From: an uncultured Bacteroides sp.
Lineage (GTDB): Bacteria; Bacteroidota; Bacteroidia; Bacteroidales; Bacteroidaceae
Assembly: GCA_900542985.1 (NCBI GenBank)
Contig: UQPQ01000040.1
Coordinates: 1-26,845 of the forward strand
Direction: 5' to 3'
Length of the DNA stretch: 26,845 bases
This document shows positions 16,124 to 26,342 of this stretch, piece by piece. The translations under genes were made by a program, and so were the position numbers. Position 1 is the stretch's first letter; every line of letters begins with the position of its first letter. The notes under the pieces were generated by a model. That model was not told the DNA's origin. It worked only from the letters and a program-made list of their open reading frames with translations, and ran no database searches.

Positions 16124-17527
16124 CTATTCTGTCTGCTCATCAGACGCAGGAAGTAGCGGTTCTGAAGCATCTTCCTCACTTTCCTCTGCCAGTTTTCCTT
16201 GTAAACGTGCAGAAAATTTCTTCTTCGGAGTAATACCCAGTCCCTTCAGCATCTCTGCCTGACGGATAACATTTCCCTTTCCGGTAACCAATTGTCCCAA
16301 GGCATTCTCGTAAGCCGAAGAAGCTGTCTTCAATGTATCCCCTATCTTCTCAAACGTATCGGTGAAACCCACCAGTTTTTCATACAAAGCCGTACCACGC
16401 TTCACAATATCCTGAATATTCTTCTCCTGATATTCCCGCTTCCACAAGTCGAGTGCCAGGCGCAGCGCAGCAATCAGATTTGTCGGACTCATCAGTACCA
16501 CCTTCTTCTGATACGCATAATTCCACAGGTTGGCATCGCTCTGCAAAGCCAGTACATACGCCGGCTCGTTCGGGATAAACATCATGACAAAATCCAATGA
16601 AGATACATTGTATTTAGAATAATCTTTCCGGCTCAATTCATCAATATGCGCCTTTACAGAAGCCAGATGTGCTTTCAAGTATTGCTCCTGTTCTGCCTTG
16701 TCCGTACTGCCTATATAATTTACATAAGCGGTGAGAGAAACTTTCGAGTCAATAATCACCTGACGGTTATCCGGATATACCACCAGCACATCAGGCTGCA
16801 TACGTTGTCCGTTCTCATTACGCAAAGGTTCTCCGTTCTCGTCTTTCAGAAACTCCTGACGGAAATATTCCTCCCCTTCTCTCAACCCCGAGTTTTCGAG
16901 AATTGATTCCAGAATCATTTCTCCCCAGTTTCCCTGTGCTTTCGAATCTCCCTTCAAAGCCCGGGTCAGGTTATTGGCATCGTCACTAATCTGCTTGTTC
17001 AGCAAAACCAACTCTTTAATACGGTCTTCCAATGAAAAGCGTTGTTTCGACTCCTTGTCGTACACTTCCTCCACCTGATGCTTAAACTCTTTCAGATTCT
17101 CCCCAAACGGTTTCAGCAACGAAGCAAGACTCTCCGCACTCAGTTTGTTGAAATTTTCCGTTTTCTGCTGAAATATCTTATTGGCTATATTTTCAAACTC
17201 CAGATTAAACTGCTTATGCAAAGCCGCCACTTCTTCTTTCTGGCTTTCCAGTTTCTCTTCAAGTGCTTTTTTCTCTGCCTTAACAGTAGCCAGTTCCTGC
17301 TGCGCATCATTGTACTCCTGCTGCAAGTGCTGTATCTGTCCGGCCTGCACAGCCTGCTGTTCCTTTCCGGCAGCCAGCAGTTCCTGCATATGCCCCTGCT
17401 GCATTTGCATCTGCTCCTGTTGCACCTGTATCTGTCCACGGAGCGTTCCTATCTGTCGTGCAGCCCACAGGTATCCCATTACGCCACCCAGTATTAATCC
17501 CAACACTATATATATTACCATATCCAT
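16124..17527 (-). CDS. rmuC: RmuC family DNA recombination protein
   Basis: RmuC proteins limit rearrangements at inverted repeats and are thought to be nuclease-related; the exact reaction is unsettled. This one has 467 residues. A membrane anchor lies at about 4-22 ([20 protein letters not shown]). A long coiled coil at about 28-115 is unusually rich in Gln and Met ([15 protein letters not shown]). The conserved RmuC domain follows, including [38 protein letters not shown] and [12 protein letters not shown]. The ATG overlaps the lgt stop by one base (TAATG), so it is translated together with lgt. Confidence 0.92.
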   Translation of the reverse strand: MDMVIYIVLGLILGGVMGYLWAARQIGTLRGQIQVQQEQMQMQQGHMQELLAAGKEQQAVQAGQIQHLQQEYNDAQQELATVKAEKKALEEKLESQKEEVAALHKQFNLEFENIANKIFQQKTENFNKLSAESLASLLKPFGENLKEFKHQVEEVYDKESKQRFSLEDRIKELVLLNKQISDDANNLTRALKGDSKAQGNWGEMILESILENSGLREGEEYFRQEFLKDENGEPLRNENGQRMQPDVLVVYPDNRQVIIDSKVSLTAYVNYIGSTDKAEQEQYLKAHLASVKAHIDELSRKDYSKYNVSSLDFVMMFIPNEPAYVLALQSDANLWNYAYQKKVVLMSPTNLIAALRLALDLWKREYQEKNIQDIVKRGTALYEKLVGFTDTFEKIGDTLKTASSAYENALGQLVTGKGNVIRQAEMLKGLGITPKKKFSARLQGKLAEESEEDASEPLLPASDEQTE

Positions 17528-18348
17528 TATTTTTTCTCCTTTTTATATCCTTGAATCATAAAATAAATACCTATTGCCACAAAAGGAATACTGAGCCACT
17601 GTCCCATATTCAGCATCATACCATCCTCAAAGCTTTCCTGATTTTCCTTGATAAACTCTATGAAGAAACGGAATACAAAGATGGTAGTCAGACACAAACC
17701 GAAGAAAAATCCCCGATGCAAATGTTCCTTCCGGGTACGATACAGATACCACATCAGCAAACCGATGCAGAAATAAGCCAGCGCCTCGTAAAGTTGTGCC
17801 GGATGACGAGGCTGCATATCTACCCGTTCGAACACAAAAGCCCAAGGCATATCCGAGGGAAGACCTATAATTTCAGAATTCATCAGATTGGCAATACGGA
17901 TACATCCTGCTGTCAACGGAGTAGCCAGTGCGATGATGTCTGCCACATCCAGGAAGTGCATCTTCGTCTTCCGGCAATACAAAACCAATGCTATAATCAG
18001 TCCCAACGTACCGCCATGGCTTGCCAACCCTGCATAACCGATAAACTTCCATCCTCCATCGGGCAAAAAGCGTACGGGAAGTATTATCTCTGCCAGATGT
18101 TGAGAGAAATAAGCCCAGTCGTAAAACAAACAGTGCCCCAGACGTGCTCCAACAAAAATACCTACCACACAATATACAAACAGACGATTGAAGTCGTTCT
18201 CCGACAAACCTCTTGCCTTGAACACTCTTCCTGCTACTACAAGAGCAGCTGCCAGTCCAATCATCCAGAACAGGCTATACCAACGAAGCCCGAAACCCAA
18301 TACTTGGAAAATCACCGGGTCGGGATTCCAATGAATCTGTGCTAACAT
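17527..18348 (-). CDS. lgt: Prolipoprotein diacylglyceryl transferase
   Basis: Lgt is the inner-membrane enzyme that transfers diacylglycerol from phosphatidylglycerol to the lipobox cysteine of prolipoproteins, the first step of lipoprotein maturation. The 273-residue length is usual. About seven membrane helices are visible. H111 lies in SHGGTLG, and R151 and N154 lie in [14 protein letters not shown], equivalent to the essential arginine and asparagine of the Lgt signature; the residue before the arginine is Ile where most species have Gly. RHPAQLYEA is also present. It is the first gene of an lgt-rmuC unit. Only a weak TATCTTTA (-7-like) lies upstream on the minus strand at 18381-18374. 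Confidence 0.95.
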   Translation of the reverse strand: MLAQIHWNPDPVIFQVLGFGLRWYSLFWMIGLAAALVVAGRVFKARGLSENDFNRLFVYCVVGIFVGARLGHCLFYDWAYFSQHLAEIILPVRFLPDGGWKFIGYAGLASHGGTLGLIIALVLYCRKTKMHFLDVADIIALATPLTAGCIRIANLMNSEIIGLPSDMPWAFVFERVDMQPRHPAQLYEALAYFCIGLLMWYLYRTRKEHLHRGFFFGLCLTTIFVFRFFIEFIKENQESFEDGMMLNMGQWLSIPFVAIGIYFMIQGYKKEKK

Positions 18349-18702
18349 ATTATTCTATTTTAAAAATCCGGTATAAAGATACTGCTTTATCGGAAAACAG
18401 AAGAGTGTCTACTTACTTTATCCGAATTTTTACACAATGAGACAGCCTGTTTTTTAGTTCTGTATACAACATGAGCAAGTTCTATAACCTTTTTGCACAA
18501 ATCAGGTATTTCGAAAAGAAAGTAGAAAAAATTCTTTTCCAACAGCCTCAACAAAAGACTGGAATTTTTATATATGTTTGTGGAATTAAAAATCATCTTT
18601 GATAAACAATCATTAGCAAAAATAATTGAAAAATAATTCTAAAAACGGGTACCCGATTCATCGTGTCATTCGTATTTATATCAAACATTAAAAATTGACT
18701 TT
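18349..18702. other. Non-coding region between divergent lgt and the outer-membrane barrel gene
   Basis: This AT-rich stretch should hold the promoters of lgt (leftward) and of the barrel gene (rightward). For lgt, TATCTTTA at 18381-18374 (minus) is one base off the -7 consensus, without a good -33 partner. For the barrel gene I find no convincing element. A short palindrome GGGTACCC lies near 18647-18654. A 69-codon open frame on the minus strand (18387-18596) has low-complexity composition and no recognisable domain, so I do not call it a gene. No RNA gene or repeat is visible. Confidence 0.5.
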
Positions 18703-21357
18703 ATGAAATTAAGATTGACACCTATTTTAGCCTTTTACCTATTGTGTACCTCCTACTTGAATGCACAGACTACTGAATCTATCAATATAGAATTACATAA
18801 TGTTCCAATGGCTGAAGCCTTGAAAAACATAGAAAATAAAAGCGGCTCTCATATTTTATTTTACTATAAAGATATAGAGCAATTTAAAGTTTCATGCGAC
18901 TTAAAGGATATGTCTTTCGATAAAGTAATGGAATTCATATTATCCGGAAAACCACTGACCTATAAGAAGGTACATGACAACACTTATATCATTAAAAAAG
19001 AAGATACTGCTAAGGAAGAAAAAGAACATATATTGTCTGGGGCTGTAAAAGATTCTTTGAATATTCCAGTAGAAGCTGCAGTTGTAAGTATAATAAATCC
19101 ACAAACAGGAGCTTCATACAATCAGTGTATAACTGATACAAAAGGACAATTCAAAATTAAGGCAAAAGGAAGAATTCAATTATATATAAACTGTTTAGGA
19201 TATTCCCCTTACTTAAGTTCTCCTTTTCTGATAAAGAAGGATACTGTATCAAATATCATGTTACGGTCATCAAGTATTATGCTTGAGGATGTCCTTGTTA
19301 TAGGAGAAAAACAGACACCATCGATACGTGTGGTAAATGGCAATACGATTTTCTTTCCCAAAAACAGTGCTACATTGGCTGGAAGTTCTGCATTGGAAGT
19401 CTTAAAGAAAACCCCAGGTGTATTTGTTGACGGAAATGATAATGTGAGTATAGGAGGCAGAAACGGTGTCTTGATTATTTTCAATGGGAAGCCTACATAC
19501 ATGCAACAAGAAGAACTTGTTTCCATGCTCAAATCGATGTCATCCACATCAGTCACTTCCATAGAGGTAATAAACAATCCATCTGCACAATATGATGCTG
19601 AGGGATCTGGAGGTATTATCAACATTAATACTCAAAAACAACCGACAGAAGGCTACTCTTTTTCTATGAATAATGGCATTTCCTACTGGAAGAACCTCCG
19701 TCAGAATACAGAACTGTCATTCAGCTACACACAAGGCAAATTCAGCTTGATGGGAAACTATCATCACCAGTTTGGCTATTATGACTTAGACTATGGAATG
19801 CATCGTATACAATCAGGGAAAGATTACTATAGCCCTACAAAAGATACAGATAAGCGTAAAACCATAGCTGGTAATCTCGATTTTGAATATCAAATAAATG
19901 ACAACAATACAATAGGCGGACAACTTACAGCCAACACTCTTTTTGGACCAGGACGGACAAACACAATTACAGAAATCAGAGATTTGGAAAGTAACACTTT
20001 GGAGCAAATTCTTTATGCGCAAAACGAATATTATATGCAAAAAGGTAACAGATATGGAGCTAACCTTTATTACATTTCTACCCCCAAAGAAGGAGTTAAA
20101 TATACAATAGATACCAATTATGCATGGTTCGACGGAGGATCAGGAAACTTACAACCCAATACATATAAACTCCCGAATGGTGAAACAACAAGCGATCTTC
20201 TATATAAGTCAGTCAATAGCAGGAATATTCATATTTATGCTTTATCGTATAATCAACAACATAAAATCGGCTCTGGTGAACTTAAATCCGGTATCAAGTA
20301 TTCCCACGTCAATGCTGATAATGGATATAAGTTTTTTGAAATAAAGAATAATGAAGAATATATTGATGCTACACAGTCAAACGATTTTACTTATAAAGAA
20401 CAGATACTGGCTGCTTATCTGCTTTATTCGTACCCAATCAACAAAAGATTAAATTTGGAACTTGGACTGCGAGGTGAACAAACTTGGTCTAACGGCCGTC
20501 TATATACAATAGACAGATTGAATGACAAAGATAACAAACGCAATTATTTCAATGTGTTTCCTTCTGTAAATCTTAACTATCAGATTGGTGAAGAGCAATC
20601 TCTTTCAGTCGGATATGGCAGTCGTATTGATCGCCCGGCTTATCAAGACCTGAACCCTTTTGAATATCTGTTGGATGAATTATCCTATTGGAAAGGAAAC
20701 CCATTTCTTTCCCCACAAAAAACACATAGGGCTTCCTTTACATACAATTATAAACGCAGTTCACTTTCTGTAGCTTATACATATATGAAAGACTATAAGG
20801 CACAGATAACAGATACATTATCTACCAACAAAGTAATAATGACACCCAAAAACATAGGTAAGCAACAGCAATTATCTCTGACTTTTAATCAAGGCCTCAC
20901 CCCTTTTTCATGGTGGGATCTAAACTTAAATCTTATTGGCTACTATGTAAATAAAGATATCGCTTTTGATCAATACAGAGAGTTTAAACAAGATGCATTT
21001 GCCGGTATTTTCACAATGATGAATACATTTCGTCTTCCATGGAAAATACAATTTGAACTAAATGGTTCATACATTACCAAAAGACCGGGTGCTTCCAATG
21101 AAAAAATGGATCCAAGCGGTTATATTGATATGGCTTTAAGCAGATCATTTATGAAAAAAAGACTGACCGTGAATCTCTCGCTTACGGATATGTTCTGGAC
21201 AAGTAACTGGAATAGCTACAGCTCTTTCAGCGGTTTCCAACTTTGGAACTGGGGAAAAGGAGAATCAAGACAAATAAAATTGAATATATCCTATCGCTTC
21301 GGAAAGGAAAAGAATAGAACTCATGAGCAAGATTTTAAAGAAATAGACCGATTGTAA
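18703..21357 (+). CDS. Outer-membrane beta-barrel protein with STN, carboxypeptidase-regulatory-like and TonB-plug-like domains
   Basis: An 884-residue outer-membrane protein of the TonB-receptor-like group. A signal peptide ends at A21-Q22. Residues about 25-105 form an STN domain (NIELHNVPMAEALKNIENKSG), the part that in transducers contacts an anti-sigma factor. About 112-200 is a carboxypeptidase-regulatory-like fold. About 205-310 is plug-like (LEVLKKTPGVFVDG and YDAEGSGGIININT). The rest is a barrel of the OMP_b-brl_3 kind, ending in LNISYRFG plus a polar tail. No SusD, FecR or ECF sigma gene is adjacent, so it stands alone and its ligand is unknown. Its base composition looks more AT-rich than that of lgt, rmuC and the ABC-F gene. 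Confidence 0.85.
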   Translation: MKLRLTPILAFYLLCTSYLNAQTTESINIELHNVPMAEALKNIENKSGSHILFYYKDIEQFKVSCDLKDMSFDKVMEFILSGKPLTYKKVHDNTYIIKKEDTAKEEKEHILSGAVKDSLNIPVEAAVVSIINPQTGASYNQCITDTKGQFKIKAKGRIQLYINCLGYSPYLSSPFLIKKDTVSNIMLRSSSIMLEDVLVIGEKQTPSIRVVNGNTIFFPKNSATLAGSSALEVLKKTPGVFVDGNDNVSIGGRNGVLIIFNGKPTYMQQEELVSMLKSMSSTSVTSIEVINNPSAQYDAEGSGGIININTQKQPTEGYSFSMNNGISYWKNLRQNTELSFSYTQGKFSLMGNYHHQFGYYDLDYGMHRIQSGKDYYSPTKDTDKRKTIAGNLDFEYQINDNNTIGGQLTANTLFGPGRTNTITEIRDLESNTLEQILYAQNEYYMQKGNRYGANLYYISTPKEGVKYTIDTNYAWFDGGSGNLQPNTYKLPNGETTSDLLYKSVNSRNIHIYALSYNQQHKIGSGELKSGIKYSHVNADNGYKFFEIKNNEEYIDATQSNDFTYKEQILAAYLLYSYPINKRLNLELGLRGEQTWSNGRLYTIDRLNDKDNKRNYFNVFPSVNLNYQIGEEQSLSVGYGSRIDRPAYQDLNPFEYLLDELSYWKGNPFLSPQKTHRASFTYNYKRSSLSVAYTYMKDYKAQITDTLSTNKVIMTPKNIGKQQQLSLTFNQGLTPFSWWDLNLNLIGYYVNKDIAFDQYREFKQDAFAGIFTMMNTFRLPWKIQFELNGSYITKRPGASNEKMDPSGYIDMALSRSFMKKRLTVNLSLTDMFWTSNWNSYSSFSGFQLWNWGKGESRQIKLNISYRFGKEKNRTHEQDFKEIDRL

Positions 21358-21391
21358 ATCTCTATTTTATCCATTAAAAATAAATTTCCTT

Positions 21392-21463
21392 TTAGGACTA
21401 TTTTCATTCATGGACTAATTCATCATTTAATAAGATGCAGTTCACAAATGAAGATAGTCCTAA
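21392..21463 (+). terminator. Hairpin downstream of the barrel gene
   Basis: A stem of 17 positions with one mismatch is formed by 21392-21408 (TTAGGACTATTTTCATT) and 21447-21463 (AATGAAGATAGTCCTAA), enclosing a 38-base loop. The right side continues TTTTATACTTTTTAT. It is a plausible, somewhat loose terminator for the barrel gene. Confidence 0.5.
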
Positions 21464-21537
21464 TTTTATACTTTTTATCTGCCATAAATACACACATTAT
21501 GCCATACAACAAATGACACTTTGGCAGTTCGGCACTT

Positions 21538-21553
21538 TGGCACAGTTTTCGCT
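21538..21553 (+). promoter_or_regulatory. Sigma-54-like promoter upstream of groES
   Basis: TGGCAC at 21538-21543 and TCGCT at 21549-21553 put GG and GC exactly 10 bases apart, the invariant spacing of the sigma-54 -24/-12 promoter (TGGCAC-N5-TTGCW); one consensus base differs (TCGC for TTGC). Transcription would start near 21564. The decamer CACTTTGGCA occurs twice, 16 bases apart (21517-21526 and 21533-21542), the second copy overlapping the -24 element. No TAnnTTTG element and no CIRCE heat-shock operator are visible here. Confidence 0.45.
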
Positions 21554-21565
21554 ATATCCTCAGTG

Positions 21566-21582
21566 CTTTCGTACAGCGAAAG
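21566..21582 (+). other. 5' leader hairpin of groESL
   Basis: CTTTCG (21566-21571) and CGAAAG (21577-21582) form a perfect 6-bp stem with a 5-base loop. If transcription starts near 21564, this hairpin is at the very 5' end of the message, where it could stabilise it. AGCGAAA can alternatively pair with TTTCGCT at 21547-21553, which would lie upstream of the proposed start. Confidence 0.4.
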
Positions 21583-21620
21583 AAAACAAATAAGTATAAA
21601 TACATAAAAAATATAGAACT

Positions 21621-21893
21621 ATGAACATTAAACCATTAGCAGACAGAGTCCTGATTCTTCCGGCTCCTGCAGAAGAAAAAACAATAGGTGGTATCATTAT
21701 TCCTGACACAGCAAAAGAAAAACCTTTGCAAGGTGAAGTTGTAGCAGTAGGTCATGGCACAAAAGACGAAGAAATGGTCTTGAAAGTTGGTGATACTGTA
21801 TTGTATGGTAAATATTCTGGTACTGAAATCGAATTTGAAGGTGTAAAATACCTGATGATGCGTCAGAGTGATGTATTGGCAGTATTGGGATAA
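21621..21893 (+). CDS. groES: Co-chaperonin GroES (Hsp10)
   Basis: GroES forms the seven-subunit lid of the GroEL folding chamber in the cytoplasm. The 90-residue chain begins [16 protein letters not shown], has the mobile loop at about 17-33 ([17 protein letters not shown]) and the roof and core strands [15 protein letters not shown]. Length and motifs are complete. The leader is A-rich without a Shine-Dalgarno sequence. groEL follows after 42 bases with no terminator between, so the two form the usual operon. Confidence 0.98.
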   Translation: MNIKPLADRVLILPAPAEEKTIGGIIIPDTAKEKPLQGEVVAVGHGTKDEEMVLKVGDTVLYGKYSGTEIEFEGVKYLMMRQSDVLAVLG

Positions 21894-21917
21894 TTAATGA
21901 ATAAATAGTAATTATAA

Positions 21918-23573
<1,656 letters not shown>

Positions 23574-23590
23574 TTCTGACATACAACAAA

Positions 23591-23611
23591 GGGAAGTCTC
23601 TTTAGCTTCCC
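23591..23611 (+). terminator. Short hairpin after groEL
   Basis: GGGAAG (23591-23596) and CTTCCC (23606-23611) form a 6-bp stem with a 9-base loop, 17 bases after the groEL stop. There is no long T-run after it. It could protect or help terminate the groESL message ahead of the stronger hairpin downstream. Confidence 0.45.
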
Positions 23612-23627
23612 TTCCTCATACTCAAAC

Positions 23628-23661
23628 AAAAAAGTCCGGCGCTTTGCGTCGGACTTTTTTT
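23628..23661. terminator. Bidirectional intrinsic terminator between groEL and gltA
   Basis: GTCCGGCGC (23634-23642) pairs with GCGTCGGAC (23646-23654): nine pairs, one of them G-T, around a TTT loop. Six A residues precede the stem and seven T residues follow, so it can terminate transcripts from both converging operons. It is the cleanest terminator in the window. Confidence 0.9.
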
Positions 23662-23678
23662 ATTATGCCACAAGACGT

Positions 23679-25019
23679 TTATCGGGAAGTAATCGGAGTG
23701 TATGCCACTTCTTCCAATACATTCTTATAAGCCGGACGGATAATACGTCTTCCTTCAAAGTTCAATTCTTCAATACGATGTGCTGTCCATCCCACAATAC
23801 GCGCCATGGCAAAAAGAGGAGTATAGATTTCGTGCGGCAAGCCCATCATTTCGTAAATAAATCCGGAATAGAAATCTACATTCGAGCAAACCTGCTTCTT
23901 TCCTCCCTTCACCTTCTTGAAACATTCTATGGCACGCTGCTCCAAAAGTTCAAGAAAGGCAAACTCTTTCTGACATCCCTTTTCAGCTACCAGTTCTCCT
24001 GCCAGCTCTTTCAACAAGACGGCACGAGGGTCGGAAATGGTATACACCGCATGACCGATACCATAAATCAGTCCACTACCATCATACGCCTCTTTATTGA
24101 GCATACGGGTAAGATAAGTATCAATCTCATCTACATTCGTCCAGTCGGATATCACTTCTTTCAGGTGATGGAACATTTTAACCACCTGTATATTGGCTCC
24201 TCCGTGCAAAGGCCCTTTCAACGAACCGATGCCTGCAGCAATGCTGGAATACGTATCGGTACGGGTAGAACTGGTGACGCGTACAGTAAACGTAGAGTTG
24301 TTACCACCTCCATGCTCTGCCTGAAGCACCAGCAGCAAGTCGAGCATACGTGCTTCCAACGGAGTATATTCCTTTTTAATCATATACAGGAAATTCTCGG
24401 CAAGTGACAGATTTTCGTGCGGATGACGAATGTGCAACGAACGTCCGTGTGTGCTGTGACGATAAATGTTGTATGCGTAAGCAATGATTGTAGGAAACTT
24501 GGAAATCAACTCAATAGACTGACGCATCAGATTGTCTCTTGAGATATCATCGGGATTGGGATCGAATGTATACATTTCGAGGACACTCCGGGCCAGAATA
24601 TTCATAATATTCTGACCTTCCAAGTCGATAATATTCATCGTCGTCTTCTTATCGAGCGGCATATTATCATTGATCAGCTCCTTGAAAGAAGCCAACTGCT
24701 CGTTATCCGGCAATTCTCCCGAAAGCAACAGATAAGCCACTTCCTCAAATCCGAAACGCTTCTCCTTGAGCAGTGCATGAGCGATGTCGTCCAAATCATA
24801 TCCCCTATAAAACAACTTACCGGGAATCGGTTTCAGCCCTTCCTCCGTACGTTCATATCCTACTACATTTCCGATTTTGGTCAGCCCTACCAATACTCCT
24901 GTACCATCCTCATTACGCAATCCACGTTTTACATTATATTTTGCAAACAATTCATTATCAATACGACATGCCTGTTTGGCACACTCCGAAAGTTTATATA
25001 CGATGTATTCTTTTTTCAT
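23679..25019 (-). CDS. gltA: Citrate synthase
   Basis: It condenses oxaloacetate and acetyl-CoA to citrate, the entry of the oxidative branch of the citric acid cycle. The 446 residues include the catalytic residues H272 (GPLHGGAN), H323 (GIGHAVYTISDPRA) and D382 (NVDFYSG), plus the conserved EHGGGNNSTF segment. An in-frame TTG lies two codons upstream, but the ATG at 25019 (MKKEYIVYK) is the better start. It begins 23 bases after icd and is the last gene of acnA-icd-gltA. In Bacteroides fragilis these three genes are reported to be co-transcribed. Confidence 0.95.
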   Translation of the reverse strand: MKKEYIVYKLSECAKQACRIDNELFAKYNVKRGLRNEDGTGVLVGLTKIGNVVGYERTEEGLKPIPGKLFYRGYDLDDIAHALLKEKRFGFEEVAYLLLSGELPDNEQLASFKELINDNMPLDKKTTMNIIDLEGQNIMNILARSVLEMYTFDPNPDDISRDNLMRQSIELISKFPTIIAYAYNIYRHSTHGRSLHIRHPHENLSLAENFLYMIKKEYTPLEARMLDLLLVLQAEHGGGNNSTFTVRVTSSTRTDTYSSIAAGIGSLKGPLHGGANIQVVKMFHHLKEVISDWTNVDEIDTYLTRMLNKEAYDGSGLIYGIGHAVYTISDPRAVLLKELAGELVAEKGCQKEFAFLELLEQRAIECFKKVKGGKKQVCSNVDFYSGFIYEMMGLPHEIYTPLFAMARIVGWTAHRIEELNFEGRRIIRPAYKNVLEEVAYTPITSR

Positions 25020-25042
25020 ATACAAGCTATCTTTATTAATAT

Positions 25043-26302
25043 TTACAATGATTCAATCACACGCTGTCCGAACTCTTCTGTTGTCAATACATGTCCATCA
25101 GGCATAAAGCGTGCGAGGTCCGAAGTTGCCTCTCCAGCCTCGAAGAGGTCCTCCAACGCACGGATAATCAAAGCAGAAGCTTCTTTCCATCCGATATAAT
25201 CCAACATCATGACAGACGACAACAGCAGCGAGCAGGGATTTACGATATTCTTTCCGGCAATATCGGGAGCCGTACCGTGTGTAGCCTCAAAAATAGCATG
25301 TCCGGTCTGATAGTTGATATTGGCTCCCGGTGCAATACCGATACCACCCACCATCGCAGCCAACTGGTCGGATATATAGTCTCCATTCAAGTTCAAAGTG
25401 GCAATGACTGAGTAATCTTCAGGAGTGAGCAATGTATTCTGCAAGAAAGCATCCGCAATGCAGTCCTTGACAATTACTTTACCCAAATTCATGGCTTCTG
25501 CCAAAGCAGCTTTGGCAGACTCTTCTCCCAACTCCTTCTTCAGCTGATTGTAGCGGTTCATGGTAAAAGTCTGCTGGGCAAATTCTGTTTCAGCCACTTC
25601 GTATCCCCAACGCTTGAATCCTCCTTCAGTAAACTTCATGATGTTTCCTTTGTGTACCAATGTAACCGAAGGCAAATGATGCTGCAGGGCGTACAGAATA
25701 GCAGCACGTACCAATCGTTTGGTTCCTTCTACCGATACCGGCTTTACACCGAAAGAAGAAGTCTCAGGGAAACGGACTTTCTTCACTCCCATCTCGTCGC
25801 GCAGAAAAGCATAGAACTTTTCAGCTTCCGGAGTCCCCTGTTCCCATTCTATACCGGCATAAATGTCTTCTGTATTTTCGCGGAAAATATGCATGTTTAC
25901 TTTCTGCGGTTCCTTTACCGGAGAAACCACTCCACGGAACCAGCGTACCGGACGCAGACAAACATACAAATCGAGTGTCTGGCGCAGTGCCACATTCAGC
26001 GAACGGATGCCTTCACCTACAGGAGTAGTAAGAGGTCCCTTTATACCGATAAGGTATTCGCGAAAAGCATCCATTGTAGTTTCAGGAAGCCATTCTCCGG
26101 TCTGCTTGAATGCCTTTTCTCCAGCCAGTACTTCTTTCCACTCGATAGAACGCGTATCATCATAAGCCAGCTTAACAGCTTCGTTTACTATTTTCTGACA
26201 TACAGGAGTAATTTCTGCTCCCACTCCATCACCTTCAATATAAGGAACGGTCACACAGTCGGGTACTATCAGCCGACCGTCTTTCATATCTATTTTGGAC
26301 AT
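25043..26302 (-). CDS. icd: Isocitrate dehydrogenase with an NAD-type cofactor pocket
   Basis: It oxidises isocitrate to 2-oxoglutarate and CO2. The 419 residues have the length and layout of E. coli Icd, including the substrate-site segment RSLNVALRQTLDLYVCLRP with S101 (matching E. coli S113), ENTEDIYAGIEW and HKGNIMKFTEGGFKRWGYE. In the cofactor pocket the sequence is APDIAGKNIVNP: D347 and I348 replace the Lys344 and Tyr345 that bind the 2'-phosphate of NADP in E. coli. Asp-Ile is the pair found in NAD-specific enzymes. The later Tyr391 position is Ser, while Arg395 and Val351 are retained. Databases often label such proteins NADP-dependent; NAD preference is inferred here. It lies 34 bases after acnA and 23 bases before gltA. 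Confidence 0.95.
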   Translation of the reverse strand: MSKIDMKDGRLIVPDCVTVPYIEGDGVGAEITPVCQKIVNEAVKLAYDDTRSIEWKEVLAGEKAFKQTGEWLPETTMDAFREYLIGIKGPLTTPVGEGIRSLNVALRQTLDLYVCLRPVRWFRGVVSPVKEPQKVNMHIFRENTEDIYAGIEWEQGTPEAEKFYAFLRDEMGVKKVRFPETSSFGVKPVSVEGTKRLVRAAILYALQHHLPSVTLVHKGNIMKFTEGGFKRWGYEVAETEFAQQTFTMNRYNQLKKELGEESAKAALAEAMNLGKVIVKDCIADAFLQNTLLTPEDYSVIATLNLNGDYISDQLAAMVGGIGIAPGANINYQTGHAIFEATHGTAPDIAGKNIVNPCSLLLSSVMMLDYIGWKEASALIIRALEDLFEAGEATSDLARFMPDGHVLTTEEFGQRVIESL

Positions 26303-26310
26303 AATTTTTA

Positions 26311-26342
26311 AGTTTGTGAGTTTGTAAGTTCTTAAGTTATTT
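26311..26342. repeat. Octamer tandem repeat in the acnA-icd gap
   Basis: On the + strand, AGTTTGTG, AGTTTGTA, AGTTCTTA and AGTTATTT follow one another in an 8-base period, starting in the gap and running over the acnA stop codon. In the message this gives a leader of AACTTACA-like octamers directly before the icd start, with no Shine-Dalgarno sequence. It is a short, imperfect microsatellite. Confidence 0.6.

Noticed and set aside
17458..18345. 295-codon open frame on the + strand opposite lgt
   Set aside because: It is antisense to lgt, whose catalytic motifs are intact, and its product has no recognisable fold.
18387..18596. 69-codon open frame on the minus strand upstream of lgt
   Set aside because: Low-complexity composition, no domain and no promoter or ribosome-entry support; more likely non-coding DNA.
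21464..21620. CIRCE (HrcA) operator upstream of groES
   Set aside because: No TTAGCACTC-N9-GAGTGCTAA pattern or close variant is present.
25652..26311. 219-codon open frame antisense to icd
   Set aside because: It is a shadow of the conserved icd reading frame.
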